64,000 bases of DNA, taken from assembly GCA_947561395.2 (NCBI GenBank), contig OX387182.1, forward strand, positions 37,813,949 through 37,877,948. The letters are read 5' to 3'. Position numbers and translations under genes: made by a program. How positions within the stretch are numbered: the stretch's first letter is position 1; every line of letters begins with the position of its first letter. Source of the DNA: Buxus sempervirens. Lineage: Eukaryota > Streptophyta > Magnoliopsida > Buxales > Buxaceae. Shown here piece by piece: positions 46,711 through 59,235 of this stretch. The notes under the pieces were generated by a model. The model was not told the DNA's origin, ran no database searches, and was given only the letters and a program-made list of their open reading frames with translations.

Positions 46711-46899
46711 CAGCTCGAGTCTAGACCAGCACCACGGTATGATACCCGGGGAGCAGTTCCGGTCCCGTATAGGCATCGGCCTCAGGATGTTCGAGCTGGC
46801 AGACCAATTCAGGTAGCACCTACCGAGCAAAGACAGCCGGTGCCAGCGCCTCGGGGGCAGCAGCCTCGAGTCTTTGCTATTGATGCACAGGAGGGGGAG

Positions 46900-47570
46900 C
46901 ATTAGGCCCCACCGTTGGTTAGAGAGCAACCTGCGGAGTGAGTCCGGGCCGGGGTAGAGAGGAGTGCTGATCCGGATGGTTATCGTACGGAGGATTACTA
47001 TTCTTCGGGCTAGGACTAGAGGGAATTCTTTTTGTTTGGTTGTATCTCTTTCTGGATTCTGTATATACTATGTATAGAGGGAGAAGGAGTGGGTGTATAA
47101 AGCTTGGTGGAACTATATCTGTAGATCCTCATTTTGAGATTATATATATATATACACGTCTAGTTTTTGTTCACTTACAACTGCCTACTTCCAATGCTAT
47201 TTTATTTTAATTACTAGCGCACCCACATGTTCCTTATGTTATATACAGTGTTAATGGATGATGAGCCAGTTGTGTTTAGTTGTATTTGGGTAGTGCAGAG
47301 CATAGGCCAATGCTGGGCATTTACCTAAATATTCAACTTTATGCAAATGGGGTATTAGTATTGATATAGTGATTTCAAACTATGTATGTGCTGTATAATT
47401 CTTGTATGAGTTAAACTAAGATAAAATTTCATGATTTTTCTCTCAACCTTCACCCGGGCGGACGCGTCTATGTGTAAGGAAAGAGAACAGTACAGTTATA
47501 ATTTTCTTCAAGTTATGTTGCAAGTTTTATGATCAGTTGCGCTGTAAATTTCGAGGATGAAATTCTTTGT
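46900..47570 (+). other. Internal non-coding part of the gag-only element
   Basis: Between the end of gag and the PPT. No protease (D-T-G/D-S-G), RT, RNase H or integrase motif in any frame. Ends with aaatttcgaggatgaaattct, the sequence normally found just upstream of the PPT in Tekay elements. Confidence 0.6.
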
Positions 47571-47581
47571 AGGGGGTAGGA
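47571..47581 (+). promoter_or_regulatory. Polypurine tract
   Basis: AGGGGGTAGGA immediately before the 3' LTR TGTAAAACCC. Confidence 0.9.
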
Positions 47582-49927
47582 TGTAAAACCCTGAATTTTT
47601 GGAAATTTTAATTAAGAGTGAATATTTTAATTATCGGTTAATTAGATTAATTAAATTGATTTAAGGTTTGGAAGGTTCAATTGATTATTTGATTTAATGG
47701 GTTGGGTTAGATGGTTTAGTGGTTTGGTTCGGTTCATTGAAGTGGTTTAAGTGGATTTATTGGGTATTATATGTATACCCGTAAAATGGGGAGAACGGTG
47801 GATTCTATTGCATTTACCTTCGTGAGGGTTTGAAGAAAGCCGCGGAGAAGAGGGAAAAGGGGCGCAGGCGCAGGAAGAAGAAGAAGAAGAAGAAGAAGGG
47901 AGGAGAAGAGAAGCAGAGGAGAAGAAGAGAGAAAGAGGAAGAGAGAAAGAAAGAGAGGGCCGTGCTGTGGATTTTGCCATTCTAGGTAGGTAGCACTGTT
48001 TTTTCGTTTCGTTTTGGGTTTTTGAGGTTAATCGATTGTGTTGCATGATTTTGAGTTGTATTGATATGTATTTAGTATAGTAGAGATGTTATATGCATGC
48101 TAGAACTGATTAGAACATAAAAATTTTGAGTTTGGTGCACGGTATGGCCGATTTTCGGGGGACCGCCGACCTCTCTGCGCTCGGCGATCCTCGGCGATCA
48201 TTGGCGCTAGTACAAAAGGTTTAGACCGCTGCCGAACGCTTACTGACAGACAGTCGATGCTCTATTTTACACCACCGCTGACCTTAGACCACCTAGGCAA
48301 TCCTGAGCACTCTTGCCAGAAAATTCAAATTTTGACAGTTTTTCATCCCCTTTTTTCTCCAACCCTTTTCCAAATAGCCTGAGCCTCCTACACAGCACCC
48401 TTATTCATCTAAAAGACATTTAAGTAAATGTTGCTCCATTTACTTAAGTCTTTACATGTAAATAAGGTTTTACCCCCCATTTAGAACCAATAAAAATACT
48501 CCCAAGGCCCAATTCCCAACCAATAAAAAGTCAACTTTCCAGTTCATGCCTAAATTCCTCGTTTTCCCGATTTTTATCAGAAATTCCGTTTTGAGTTTGA
48601 TACCCAGATTAATGTTTTAGAAGCCCATAAAATTCCAGAAGTTTTGTTTACCCTTCATTAGATTATAACCAGAATTTGAGCCCGAAACTCCTCGTGGATT
48701 TGTCTAGAAAAATTATATACCCAAAAGTCAACATTTTTAACTAGACTTGGAATATTTTTGAGGTCCAAAACTTTTTGCCTCAAAATCGATTGATTTTTGG
48801 TAGGGTGACCTTATTAGGGATCCTAAGCCTATTCCACTCCTCCAAAAGGTGTTTTGAGAATTTTATGACATGATTTTGGAAAGAATTGCATTGAGGCGGT
48901 TTTATGTAAATTCTCTGGAAAAGGATTTTAAAATGATTTCGAATGATTGGATTCTTGTTTTCGATTTGGTTATCCTCCATGTACTTGGAGAGACGGTGTG
49001 TGATGCCCATGTACTTGGGTAAATGTTATACCTCTGTGTACTCAGAAATGCCCCGTGTACTCGGGATGATATAGTTAAGATTGGAATGAGATGTGTTTGC
49101 GAGGTTTCATGTATTGGTTTTGGTTTTAGAATCTAGTAGGCATAGCACTATATGGATCCATTTAGGAGCCAGGCAGTGGAAGGGATTGTTCTTTGCTAGT
49201 TGTAATTCCCTATCCACGCACGCGTGTTCCACTATGTATTCAGTGAGGCCTGATTGTGTACTCGGCTGGCTACGGCTATTCATTCATTTTATTGTGTACT
49301 CAGACCATATTTGGGTAGTTCTTGCCAACCCATCACTGTACTGGATGGGTTCTCCCGCAATAAGACGATGATCGTGTACTCGGCTTCGCACCTAAGCCAG
49401 GAGGTGGCATAGTGGACATTGTTATTACCCTAGTTAAAGGCAATCTTATTTCTGCTGTGACTTATCGACTGTTGTTTTGATATCACAGATTTGTTTGTTG
49501 TGCTAGATTTTGCCAGTTATTTTTGTGCTGATTGATGGATTGCCGTTGAATTACTTGGATTCTTCGAAACTGATGTATATTTGCTGTTGTTGCATGCTTT
49601 ACAACTGTATCATGTTTTAGAACTGATAAACTGTATTTGAGCATGCATGTGCTGCCTACTGGGATATTCGTATCTCAGTCCGTTTTGTTTTGTTTTGCTT
49701 TTCAGATTCTTGGAAAGGCCGATATTAGAGGGTAAAAGTGGTAATTAGGTGAGTTCAGATTAGAGCTTTGGTACTTTTAGTTCGTGTTGGGTTTTAGTCG
49801 CCTCTGTTTATATATTTAATTGTTTAGTCATGTTTCCCTTACTCTAATTTTGTGATTCTGGGTGGAAAAGTAACCCTTTGGTGACGAGTTACGGTTTATT
49901 TCTCTAACCCAGATCCGGGGCGTTACA
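47582..49927 (+). mobile_element. 3' LTR of the gag-only element
   Basis: TGTAAAACCCTG...GGGGCGTTACA, 2346 bp. Almost identical to the 5' LTR over 44340-45490, but shorter in the GC block (single unit) and without the 22-bp inverted repeat. The splice-like pair (CTAG|GTAGGTAG near 47985; TTTTCAG ending 49705) is conserved. Confidence 0.9.
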
Positions 49928-51365
49928 GTGAAGAAGAATGTAAAACCCCAATTTTCTACATGATTTTTTTTATTGGGGAAAATTAATAAGCTGTGTGTGT
50001 AGGGAAACTTGGTGGGCGAGCGTGCATGAAATCATGGGTTTCAAAATTCGTCAAGTGGCAAAGTATGTAGGGTAAGTATAAATACTTAAGGTATTTAGTT
50101 TCGTAGGTTTTCGCATACTTTGAGGTGAAGGAGTTTTCGGCTGGAGTTCTAGGGTTTTGGAGAGAAGCCAACATGTGGTTACTAGTCGCTCAGAGAGTTC
50201 AGAACGTGATCGTGTGAAGAGGAGATCGACTGTTGGACCTGCTATAGTAGAAGTTGCAGTGCAAGGGGTTAAGCATATAAGAGGTGAGTGGCATTGTTTT
50301 GATTTGTATTTTGGTTTTGATCTCTAAGTTTAGTCGAAAGCATGGTTTTGGGAAACATAGTTTTCGAGCGTGAGTTATTCGATGAGATTCAGGGTCGTGA
50401 TATAAAGTTGTTTGGATTAAATTCGAATCATGTTTAAACGTATTTTGGGGATGGTAGAAGCATAGAAAAGTAGTTACAGAGGTCAAAAATATGGTCAGTC
50501 ATGGAGTTCTAGCATTAACAGAGAGTCATAAATCGGGAGTTGGTTTCTCCGAGTTGCCGCTGACCTATTTACCTCAGCGGCAGCTCAGCGCGAGAAGATA
50601 TTTTGATTCGCCAAGTTCTCGCCGACTTGGCGCCAAGTAGTTAAGTCAGCGTAAGACACTGTTTTGGGTATACGCCGAGTTGGGGCCAACCTTGCGCTAA
50701 GCACCAAAGGTCAGCGCACCCACTAAAATTCTCAGAAAGGTATGTTTGCCCAATCCAAGCCAAATTTTGATACTTTGAGACTTCAACCTCTTACCCAAAG
50801 ACTAGATTAGGATATTAGAAATATTATATCTATTCAAAACAATTGGGAGAGCATTAAATCAAATTATTGGTGTTTCTATAAGTTTTCGAAGTGTGAATTG
50901 AAGGAAGTGTGAATTGAAGGATTCTGGGTAGGTTATTTTGCTGTTCATGACACTATTGGTTAATGAGTTAGTCTTCTTTATGTATTATATTTGTTTTCCG
51001 ATTATGAATTTGTTTAATTTGGATTTGTTTGATATCAAAGAGCTGAATAGTATTGTAAAATTTTCTTGTGTGAGTAAGAGGATTTTATTGCTGATGAGAT
51101 TTGATGTTTTGGGGTTGGGATACTTACTGAAATTACATGAGTTGCTGTTCTGGTTGGAATAACTTGTGATGATTGTATTGATATACACATGATGGTAATC
51201 AGTGTTGGTTTATTGTTTTGCAAATACTGAGTTTTATGAAATTGTTAATTTGGTTTTGGTTTAGCTTCCCTTGGATCCATATCTAAGCTTAGTAATGTGA
51301 TGGTATTGTTTGTTGGGGTAATTGCATGGCCTTGTGTGTTGCCACAACCAGTGTAGAATAGCCAG

Positions 51366-51475
51366 ATACCCTGAGTAGGCCTAGTTGTCAATGCCGATAC
51401 CCGGAGTAGGCCGGAATTAGATGACGATACCCTGAGTAGGCCATCATTTTAGAGTGTCCGAAACCCTGAGTAGGC
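51366..51475. repeat. ACCCTGAGTAGGCC tandem repeats in LTR
   Basis: Four occurrences of ACCC(T/G)GAGTAGGCC spaced about 30-40 bp apart. Confidence 0.85.
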
Positions 51476-51852
51476 CGGAACTGTGTACATGGAGGTGTGG
51501 ATTGTCTTCCTGACATGTGAATTGACCAATTTAAGCAATATACATGACATTGACCTTTCGTTGATTTATCGATATCGTAGTTGATTTTTGATGGGAACTA
51601 TTACTAGAATTTCTGGATTTCCATTTCGTATTTATCTCTATTGACGTATTGTGTTGGTTATTTATCGAGGCATGTTTATAGCTGTTGATAACTATTTCTG
51701 CATGCATATGCTACTCGCTAAGATATTCGTATCTCATTCCTTTGCTTTTGTTTTGTTTTCAGATACTCGTGGTGAGGCGCCTATTGGGGTAGATCCGACT
51801 CACACATATAGGGAGGAAGATTATTACTACAATCCATAGACTAGTAGGTTTA

Positions 51853-51857
51853 TTTTA
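51853..51857. other. Target site duplication TTTTA (left)
   Basis: TTTTA precedes the SIRE LTR at 51858 and is repeated at 62712-62716. Confidence 0.9.
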
Positions 51858-53068
51858 TGAAAAACACAGTTTAGACTCTAAATCACCTAGAGGGGGGTGA
51901 ATAGGTGAAACCGATTGCGGAATAAAATTTCTATCAATTAAAAACAAGTTCTTAATTAATAGGCATGCACAAGTCTGAGCAAATAACAATTCATCACACA
52001 CAATTGCAAAATAGAGAAGAGACAATACAAGCAATTTGGTGACGAAGGGAAAACTCTAAGAGAACTCTCAAAGAGAAAAACCCTCCGGGCTACAAGGTGT
52101 CACCTCTGGAAATCACTATAAGAAGAAGACTTACAATAGTGGTTCAGACGACCCAACAATGGCTCTGACTCACAATGTAAATATCTGAAGAACTCTTCAG
52201 ATTTGCATCCTTGTAACGATTTAGAACTTTGAATATCTCTTTAGTGAAGCGTCAAACGAACTCGCTCAGCAACCATAGGAACTCCCACAAGCAAACTCTT
52301 CAACCCGGAACTCCAAGGTAGAAAAGAAAGAAGAAAAAAGGTTTTTGATGACTCAAAGAAGAAGAGGAAAGAGGAAGGAGATCTCTATCTCTTGCACACG
52401 TTTTTAGGGTTCTCTAAAACGTCTTGGGTAAGCCTCACAATAGGTTAGACACTCCTTAAATAGATTAGGAGAAGGAAGGAAAAGAAAAGGAAACAAATCA
52501 GAAAAGATCGGGCTTCTAAAACTGAGATTTGTTCACGAACGTTCGAACGTTTAGCGAACGCGGCTCGAACGTTCGATATAAAAACTCACTTTTCTTCTTT
52601 TCGTTCGAACGACTAGAGAACGTTCAGCGAACGCTGCTCTCTGGTTTCTTTGAGTGTCACCAACGGTCAAACGTTCAGCGAACGTTCAGCCCACGCTGCT
52701 CTTGGGATTCTCTGTGTGAAACCAACGGTCGAACGTTCAGCCCACGCTTCTCTCAGGATTCTCTGTGTGACCCCAACGGTCGAACGTTTAGGTAACGTTC
52801 AGCCCACGCTGCTCTCGGGTTTCTGTGTGTCACCAATAGTCGAACGTTCAACTAACGTTCAGCCCACGCTGCTCTCGGGTTTCTCTGTGTGTCACCAACG
52901 GTCGAACGTTGAGCTAACGTTTAGCGAACGTTGGTCGTAACTTTAACAATTTGACTCCGATCAAAACCCCGTTTGAACCACACAACCTATAACCTATCCC
53001 AAATACATTGACCATATTTAAAAGACCTTTTTGACACGGAATAAAGCCAAAACAAAATAATCCTTACA
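51858..53068 (-). mobile_element. SIRE 3' LTR
   Basis: TG...CA ends on the minus strand (TGTAAGGATT...GTGTTTTTCA). Contains the minisatellite at 52612-52930. Compared with the other LTR it has one fewer 62-bp repeat unit and a handful of substitutions. Confidence 0.92.
52612..52930. repeat. ~62-bp minisatellite with AACGTT palindromes (3' LTR)
   Basis: Units of 62 bp (one of 51 bp) of the form GGTCGAACGTTCAGCTAACG, then ttcagcccacgctgctctcgg and a ...tctgtgtg(t/a)caccaac tail. CGAACGTT words recur at each unit. Four full units plus ends. Confidence 0.9.
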
Positions 53069-53070
53069 AA

Positions 53071-53080
53071 CTCCCCCTTT
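53071..53080 (-). promoter_or_regulatory. Polypurine tract of the SIRE element
   Basis: AAAGGGGGAG on the minus strand, two bases from the 3' LTR. Confidence 0.9.
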
Positions 53081-53544
53081 GGCTATTCCGTGACAAAATT
53101 AATATGACTTATTCTAATTGTTGTAAACCACCAAGCAACAATTTGAACAAGAAAAAAACATAAAAAAAATTTGACATGACTTCCCCCTAAACATATTAAA
53201 CCCATACATATTCACCTGTTCCTGAAACATCAAACAAATTGAAAATACCAAGTGAAAAGCAAGTGAAATAGAAATAACCAAACACAAGTAATAGAATGAG
53301 CTCACAATTATCAACAGTACTAATTTCTCATTCATTTACTTTACACTATTTACATTTGGACATTCATGAACCACCAACAAAAGTATTCAACACAATATAC
53401 ATTCATGATGAACAACAAAAATATTAACATCCATGTTCCATTTTCAATACATCCACCACAAAAAAACATGATTCAAATTTAACACAATTATAACTAAAAG
53501 ACTTCTCCCCCTTTTTGTCACGACTAGACAAAGGGAGCAACCCA

Positions 53545-54683
53545 CTAATGAGATGGCCCAGCACCATCACCCACTCCACTGCCACCACCTCCACTCGTAC
53601 CCGGAGCCTCAGTAGCAGGAACTTCTTCGTCTTCTTCATCATCCACTTGATTGAAGTGTTCTTCCAATGCAGATTCGAGCTTTCCAAACGACTTTTGCAA
53701 ATTTGATTATTGAAGCTCAAGTCGCTCAAACCGAAGAACCATGTCTTTATGATGCCTTTGCAAGTAAGAGAGAATCTCAGTATTTTGTTCTTTGAGGGAC
53801 AGGAGTTCCTCATGCAAAGAAGTGGGAGGGTGCGCCTTAGCAGGATCATCCGGATTTGGAGCCGGAGTGGAAGACAAATGAGCACAGCTTTGCTTAAGAG
53901 TGGATTTAGTGATAGGGTTTGAAGCCTTACATAGCTCTAATGGAGGAAAAGCAACATTCAAAGCACGAACAAGACGGGCAATTAAGCACCCGTAGGGAAG
54001 ACCATATGACTTCTTGGAATTGAAGAAAATATCAAGGATTTTGGAGCAAATAACCGAAGGCAAATCAATAGTATGATGCTTCTTCAAAGCATAAAGAAAC
54101 AAGCACTTATCAAAAGGGACAGAGGATTTATGGGCTACGGGAAACAAATTGTGACTTTGAATATGAAAAATCACAATGGTTTCAGCCGTAAAATATTTAA
54201 CAGATAAAGCACCACCTCTAAAAACCCAATTTCCTCTTCCAAGATGAAGAAGAGTATCCACAACCTCATTTTGAAAATCAGGTGTAGGAGGAGGGTAAAG
54301 AAATTGAGGTTCCGAGACCCTAGGGAGACCAAACACCGAGGCAAGAACATCAGGACCAACTCGAAAAGGAGTTCCTCGAAGAAAAGTTGAGAATTCAGAA
54401 TTTTCAAAATCAACATCATGGATGTTGGCGTAGAATTCTCTAACAAGCTCTACAGAAGGAAGAATGAAGTTTCCAAACATTGAATCCCAACCCCTATCTT
54501 TAAAGCAATCAGTGACCTCATCAGGGAGGGTAGCAAACTTAACCTCTCTCTCTCTAGGATGACAGACCTATCACAGAAAAACTCTTCAAAATTTTTTCCA
54601 GCCCTCTTGTCCACAAACAAGGACTTATCATACCTGGGTTTCTTATTTGAAGTTTTGGTACCAAGAGATTTCTTCCTAGGCAT
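53545..54683 (-). pseudogene. Envelope-like ORF of the SIRE element
   Basis: Starts MPRKKSLGTKTSNKKPRYDK at 54683, a basic N-terminus, then a domain with LVREFYANI and FRVGPDVLASVFGLP, the pattern of plant envelope-like / putative plant transposon proteins found 3' of pol in SIRE elements, then a Pro/Ser linker, a coiled-coil-like EELLSLKEQNTEILSYLQRH, and a very acidic Gly-rich tail (DDEEDEEVPATEAPG) that stays in frame after a stop. Two breaks: a frame change in the (AG)n run near 54550 and a TAA at 53707-53709. I found no convincing membrane anchor or signal peptide. Its role in plants is unknown. Confidence 0.75.
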
Positions 54684-56484
54684 CTAGGAATAGAATAGAA
54701 CCAAGAAAAATAAAAATAAAAAAAATAAAACAAGAACAATAAAACAAGCACATGTTAGATTAAGATAACATGGAAAGACACACTAATTAAACTACATGCT
54801 AAGAAAGAAAAAAATGCATGAGAAAAAAATAAGGTTGATCAAACCAAGAAAAAAAAAACAAAACAGTCGAGCAATGTTCAACTGTTTGGCGAACGTTGAA
54901 GAAAACGAACCCAGATTTGGGGATTTTCGATCAAAACTGCAACTTCAACACAATCGGCCAAATAATGACTTGAAATCAACAATAAAGTAAGAATAAATCC
55001 TTTTGAAACTTATTTGAACAAAAATAAACCAAAAACCAAGAAGAAATCGAAGATTTAACTTGAAAAACCCTAGAACAACTTAGCCGATGTTGAACATTGA
55101 GAGAAAAACGAAAATGATGAACAAAAACTAAAAAACTTACCTTGGATCACGATTGGAAAGCACGAATCAAAGAGAGGAGACACTGAAAAACGGAAGCCCT
55201 AACATCGCTAGACGTTCGAACGAATAACGTTTCAAACGCTCCAAAAACCCTAATGCCTTTTTCGCACGCGACCTTTTTTAAAAACAGATTTTTAAATGAA
55301 CGTTCGAACGTTCGGCGAACACGGGACGAACGTTAAACAAAGGATTTGTTTTGAAGGCAACGTTCGACAAGCATTCGCTGAACGTTTGATGAACTGACCA
55401 ACGTTTGTTAACGTTCGATAGGCTGTTCGAACGTTCATCAAAAGTTCAGAAAACTTTCCAGAATTCAGCAAGAAAACTCATCTCTTTTCAACTAAAAACA
55501 CTCCAAACATATGTAAAAACATGCAAGACATACATACAACTATAAATCAAGTATAAACTCTTGAAAACTCAAATTTTGACATATTTTGAGAACCATTTTG
55601 CTCTAAAATTCAGATTTGGACAAATCTAACTTCAATACTCCCAAATAATTACACAACAACTCAACCAAATTTCCAATTGTGTTTGTGTGCATGTGCAAAG
55701 CCAAATACAACAAGTTTTGCCTATATGAGAGCTTGGTGAAGAGGAGTTGGCCATTTATCAAGAAATCCAATATTACCCAAGCCTCTCTAAAAATTGAAAA
55801 GAGCCCTTTTCATGACCTAAGTATCAAGTTTTTGAAATTTTCTCCCCCTGTTTCTTACAATTCTTTTTGCACAAAGAGTAGTGTTCCTTAGAATATCTGA
55901 GTTTACAGCTTATGCCATGGTTATACTCCTTGTGATTCTCTTTCTTTTTGAACTCAATATTGCTGGGGTATACATTTCATCCCAAAGTTCTTTTCATATA
56001 CTTTTTCTTTTTAAACAAAAGGGAGAAATCTCTTTTTAACACAAGATCATATGCTAGGGTCTTTTCAACTTAAGATAGACAAGAGTAAACTCAGGATTGC
56101 CTATCCACACAACACCGAAAATAAAAAATAAGCTTCCTCAATTGTATTTGGTATGTGTATGTGATGAACAAACCACAAATAGAGTTTAGCAAGATGATTG
56201 TGAGATTATTAGAAACCGTTGAAATCACATTTGAGAAATCATCTTTGAAGAGTTTATAGGTTCTCAAAATATAACCAAAAGATATATATTTTCAAAACCT
56301 TATACTTATCCTATAGTTGACACATGTCAAGATAAGAACTCATATAAAAACCGAAAAACCACAATACGAAAGAAAGAAAAAAAAAACAAATACAAAAGCA
56401 AAATACAAAATAACAAAAACAAATAAGCATGCTAAAGAAAAGAAAAATGCATGAAACACCCTAAAGCATGCTACAAAGTCCTTC
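54684..56484 (-). other. SIRE spacer between RNase H and env-like ORF
   Basis: 1.8 kb without domain motifs. AACGTT / CGAACGTTC words cluster at 54865-54905 and 55210-55440, echoing the LTR minisatellite. Confidence 0.5.
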
Positions 56485-58005
56485 TTAATGAAGAGGACCA
56501 ATAGCAATAGCTTTCCTAAGAAACTCAAACCTAAGAGCATCTAAAGGTTTGGTAAATAGGTCAGCTAATTGATTTTTAGATGGGATGTGTTCAAGAGATA
56601 TCACATGATCTTCTACCAACTCTCGAATAAAATGATGTCGTATATCAATGTGCTTGGTTCGAGAGTGCTGAACAGGGTTTTTGGAAATATTAATAGCACT
56701 TGTATTATCACAATACAAGACAATAGTTCCCTGTTCAATCCCATAACCACTCAACATTTGCTTCATCCAAAGCAATTGAGTGCAACCACTACCAGCTGCT
56801 ATGTACTCAGCTTCAGCTGTGGACAAGGAAATAGAGTTTTGCTTCTTGCTCATCCATGCCACAAGATTATTCCCCACATAGAAACAACCTCCAGTTGTGC
56901 TCTTCCTATAATCTGCATTTCCAGCCCAGTCGGCATCAGAATAGCCTGCTAGAATTGCAGAAGTGTCTCTAGAGAACCATATACCATGATCAACAGTACC
57001 GTTAACATATTGTATGACACATTTGACGGCAGACAAGTGAGACTCTCTAGGATTTGATTGGAATCTAGCACACACTCCTACACTAAAGGCAATATCAGGC
57101 CTACTAGCTGTAAGATACAAAAGACTACCTATCATGCTTTTATAAAGAGTGTTGTCTACACTCTTTCCAGATAAATCAGAATCAAGTTTCAATATAGTGC
57201 TCATAGGGGTTCTAGTGTGTTTCTTGCTGTCCAACCCAAATCTCTTCACAAGGTCTTTAGCATATTTAGATTGAGATATGAAAATCCCATCTATAGATTG
57301 AGAAATCTGAAGACCTAAGAAAAAATTTAATTCACTAACCATACTCATCTCAAATTCATGTTGCATAGCTTTGGCAAAACTTAAAGCAAGAGAATCAATT
57401 GGAGAACCAAAATCAATATCATCCACATAAATTTGAGCAACAGTGAAACAGCTTTTATCCTTTCTAATGAACAAGGTTCTATCAACTCCTCCTCTTGTGA
57501 ATTTGTGATCTAAGAGATATAAGCAGTAAGTCTCTCATACCAAGCTCTAGGAGCTTGTTTCAACCCATACAAGGCTTTCTTAAGCCTAAACACATGATGT
57601 GGGAACTTTGGATCTACAAACCCCTTAGGTTGTTCAACATATACTTCTTCATGAAGTATCCCATTCAGAAAAGCACTTTTTACATCCATTTGATGCAATT
57701 TAAAACCCAAGTGACAAGCTACAGCAAGTAAAATCCTTATAGATTCAAGTCTAGCTACAGGGGCAAAAGTTTCATCAAAATCAATACCCTCAACTTGGGT
57801 ATATCCCTGTGCAACCAACCTAGCCTTATTTCTCACTATAATACCATGTTCATCTGACTTGTTCTTGAAAATCCATTTGGTTCCAATAACATTATACTTT
57901 TCAGGTCTAGGAACAAGATACCACACATCATTCCTAATGAATTGGTTTAACTCATCATGCATGGCATTAATCCAACACTCATCAACAAGTGCTTCTTCTA
58001 CCTTC
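56485..58005 (-). pseudogene. SIRE reverse transcriptase and RNase H
   Basis: [15 protein letters not shown]-x-x-[30 protein letters not shown], then [13 protein letters not shown] and [12 protein letters not shown]; the active site is IYVDDIDFGS. RNase H: GYSDADWAGNADYRKSTTG, SLSTAEAEYIAAGS, YCDNTSAI, and the end IPSKNQLADLFTKPL. A frameshift near 57497 (an extra AT in a TATAT run) splits the RT just after [12 protein letters not shown]; otherwise the two halves (57510-58814 and 56485-57474) are open. All catalytic Asp and Glu residues that I can see are present. Confidence 0.93.
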
Positions 58006-59235
58006 TTAGGTTCAAAAGTTGAGACATAGGATGCAAATGACATCTGATTTAGGACTTTCCTACGAAGTCTCATCCCTTCATTCAAATCACCAATTAACAA
58101 CTCTTTGGGATGATTCAATTTCACTTTAGAGGAAGGCTCTTTTGTAGGACCTGGAGTTGAAGAAAAACCCTCTTTAGAAGTTGAAGAAGATGACTCAGGA
58201 TTTTGACTTTCAACAGACAAGTCATTTTCCCCTACTTCTAGACTAGTCTCCCCCTCAACTTGAGACTTATCAACCCTCGCATCCACAACCACATTTATGG
58301 ATTCCATGACAATGTGTGTACATAAGTTATACACACGGTAAACCCTGCTATTCTTAGAGTAACCTAGGAAGATTCCTTCATCACTCTTGGCATCAAACTT
58401 AGCCAAATTCTCCCTATCTCTCAAAATAAAACATTTACTTCCAAAAACACGAAAGTATTTGACAGTGGGCTTTTTACCATACCAAATTTCATAAGGAGTC
58501 TCAGTACTCCGAGGCCTCAAATACACCCTATTTATCACATGGCAAGCCGTGTTAATAGCTTCTCCCCAGAAATACATGGCCACACCCTTGGCATGTATCA
58601 TGACTCTTGCCATCTCTTGAAGAACCCTGTTTTTCCTCTCTACTACTCCATTTTGTTTTGGAGTAATAGGAGCAGAGAACTCACGATGAATTCCCTCTTC
58701 AAGACAAAAATTTTCAAGGATTGAGTTTTCAAACTCTTTCCCATGGTCACTCCTCATCCTAACAACCTTAGACTCTTTTTCATTTGAAAGTCTTCGATAC
58801 AAAGACTTAATCAATTCACTTGCTTCAGATTTTTCTCTGAATAGTTCAACCTAAGTAAATCTGGAGAAGTCATCCACAATAACCAAGATGTACCTCCTAC
58901 CACCAAGACTTTCAGTCCTAGACGGACCCATAAGGTCCATATGCAACAATTCAAGAGGTTTGTTGGTTAAACACTCAGAGATCTTTTTGTGACTAGATCT
59001 AGTTTGCTTTCCCAACTAACATGGCCCACACACATTTGGTTCTACTTTGGCAAGCTTAGGAAGGTCTCTAACAAAATCATGCTTGGACAATTCATTCAAG
59101 TTTTTAAAATTCAAGTGACCAAGCCTTTGATGCCACAATTCATGCATATCAACTTTGGAAGAGTTACACACAGCATGAGAATTAGGAATCACACCATAAC
59201 AGTTATCCGGAGTTCTTTCTCCTTGAAGCACACAC
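58006..59235 (-). pseudogene. SIRE integrase
   Basis: GAG-pre-integrase with LWHQRLGHLNFKNL and CGPC (59016-59230); two TAG stops at 59016-59018 and 58853-58855 interrupt the zinc-to-core region, which otherwise reads as a standard copia integrase (H-M-D-L-M-G-P first Asp region). [11 protein letters not shown] and [12 protein letters not shown] supply the second Asp and the Glu. The C-terminal part ([15 protein letters not shown]) is intact. The start is shifted out of frame with protease near 59235, in a GTGTGTG run. Confidence 0.9.

Larger units (their letters stand above)
42996..49927 (+). mobile_element. Gag-only (TR-GAG-like) Tekay-family element
   Basis: Two LTRs (42996-45493 and 47582-49927), a PBS (45498-45510), gag and a PPT (47571-47581), but no protease, RT, RNase H or integrase anywhere in the 2088-bp interior. 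It is therefore non-autonomous. The LTRs are nearly identical over their 3' 1.1 kb, suggesting a recent insertion or recent exchange, but they differ structurally in the middle. It is inserted at the 3' end of the broken pol. Whether it is a member of a mobilised gag-only family or a one-off deletion cannot be told from one copy. Confidence 0.85.
49939..51857 (+). mobile_element. Putative 3' LTR of the older Tekay pol element, left part
   Basis: Starts TGTAAAACCCCAATTTTC and follows family order: GAG|GTGAGTGG near 50282, GC block 50540-50720 (CGCCGACTTGGCGCC words), tandem ACCCTGAGTAGGCC repeats at 51366-51475, TGGATCCATATCTAAG near 51276, GCTAAGATATTCGTATCTCAT near 51717, and a TTTTCAG acceptor-like site ending at 51762. 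Interrupted at 51857 by the SIRE element and resumes at 62717. Assigning it to the 40556-42995 pol is an inference from position. Confidence 0.7.

Noticed and set aside
52612..52930. CRISPR-like regular repeat
   Set aside because: The ~62-bp units are contiguous and similar throughout, without unique spacers; they are an LTR minisatellite in a plant genome.
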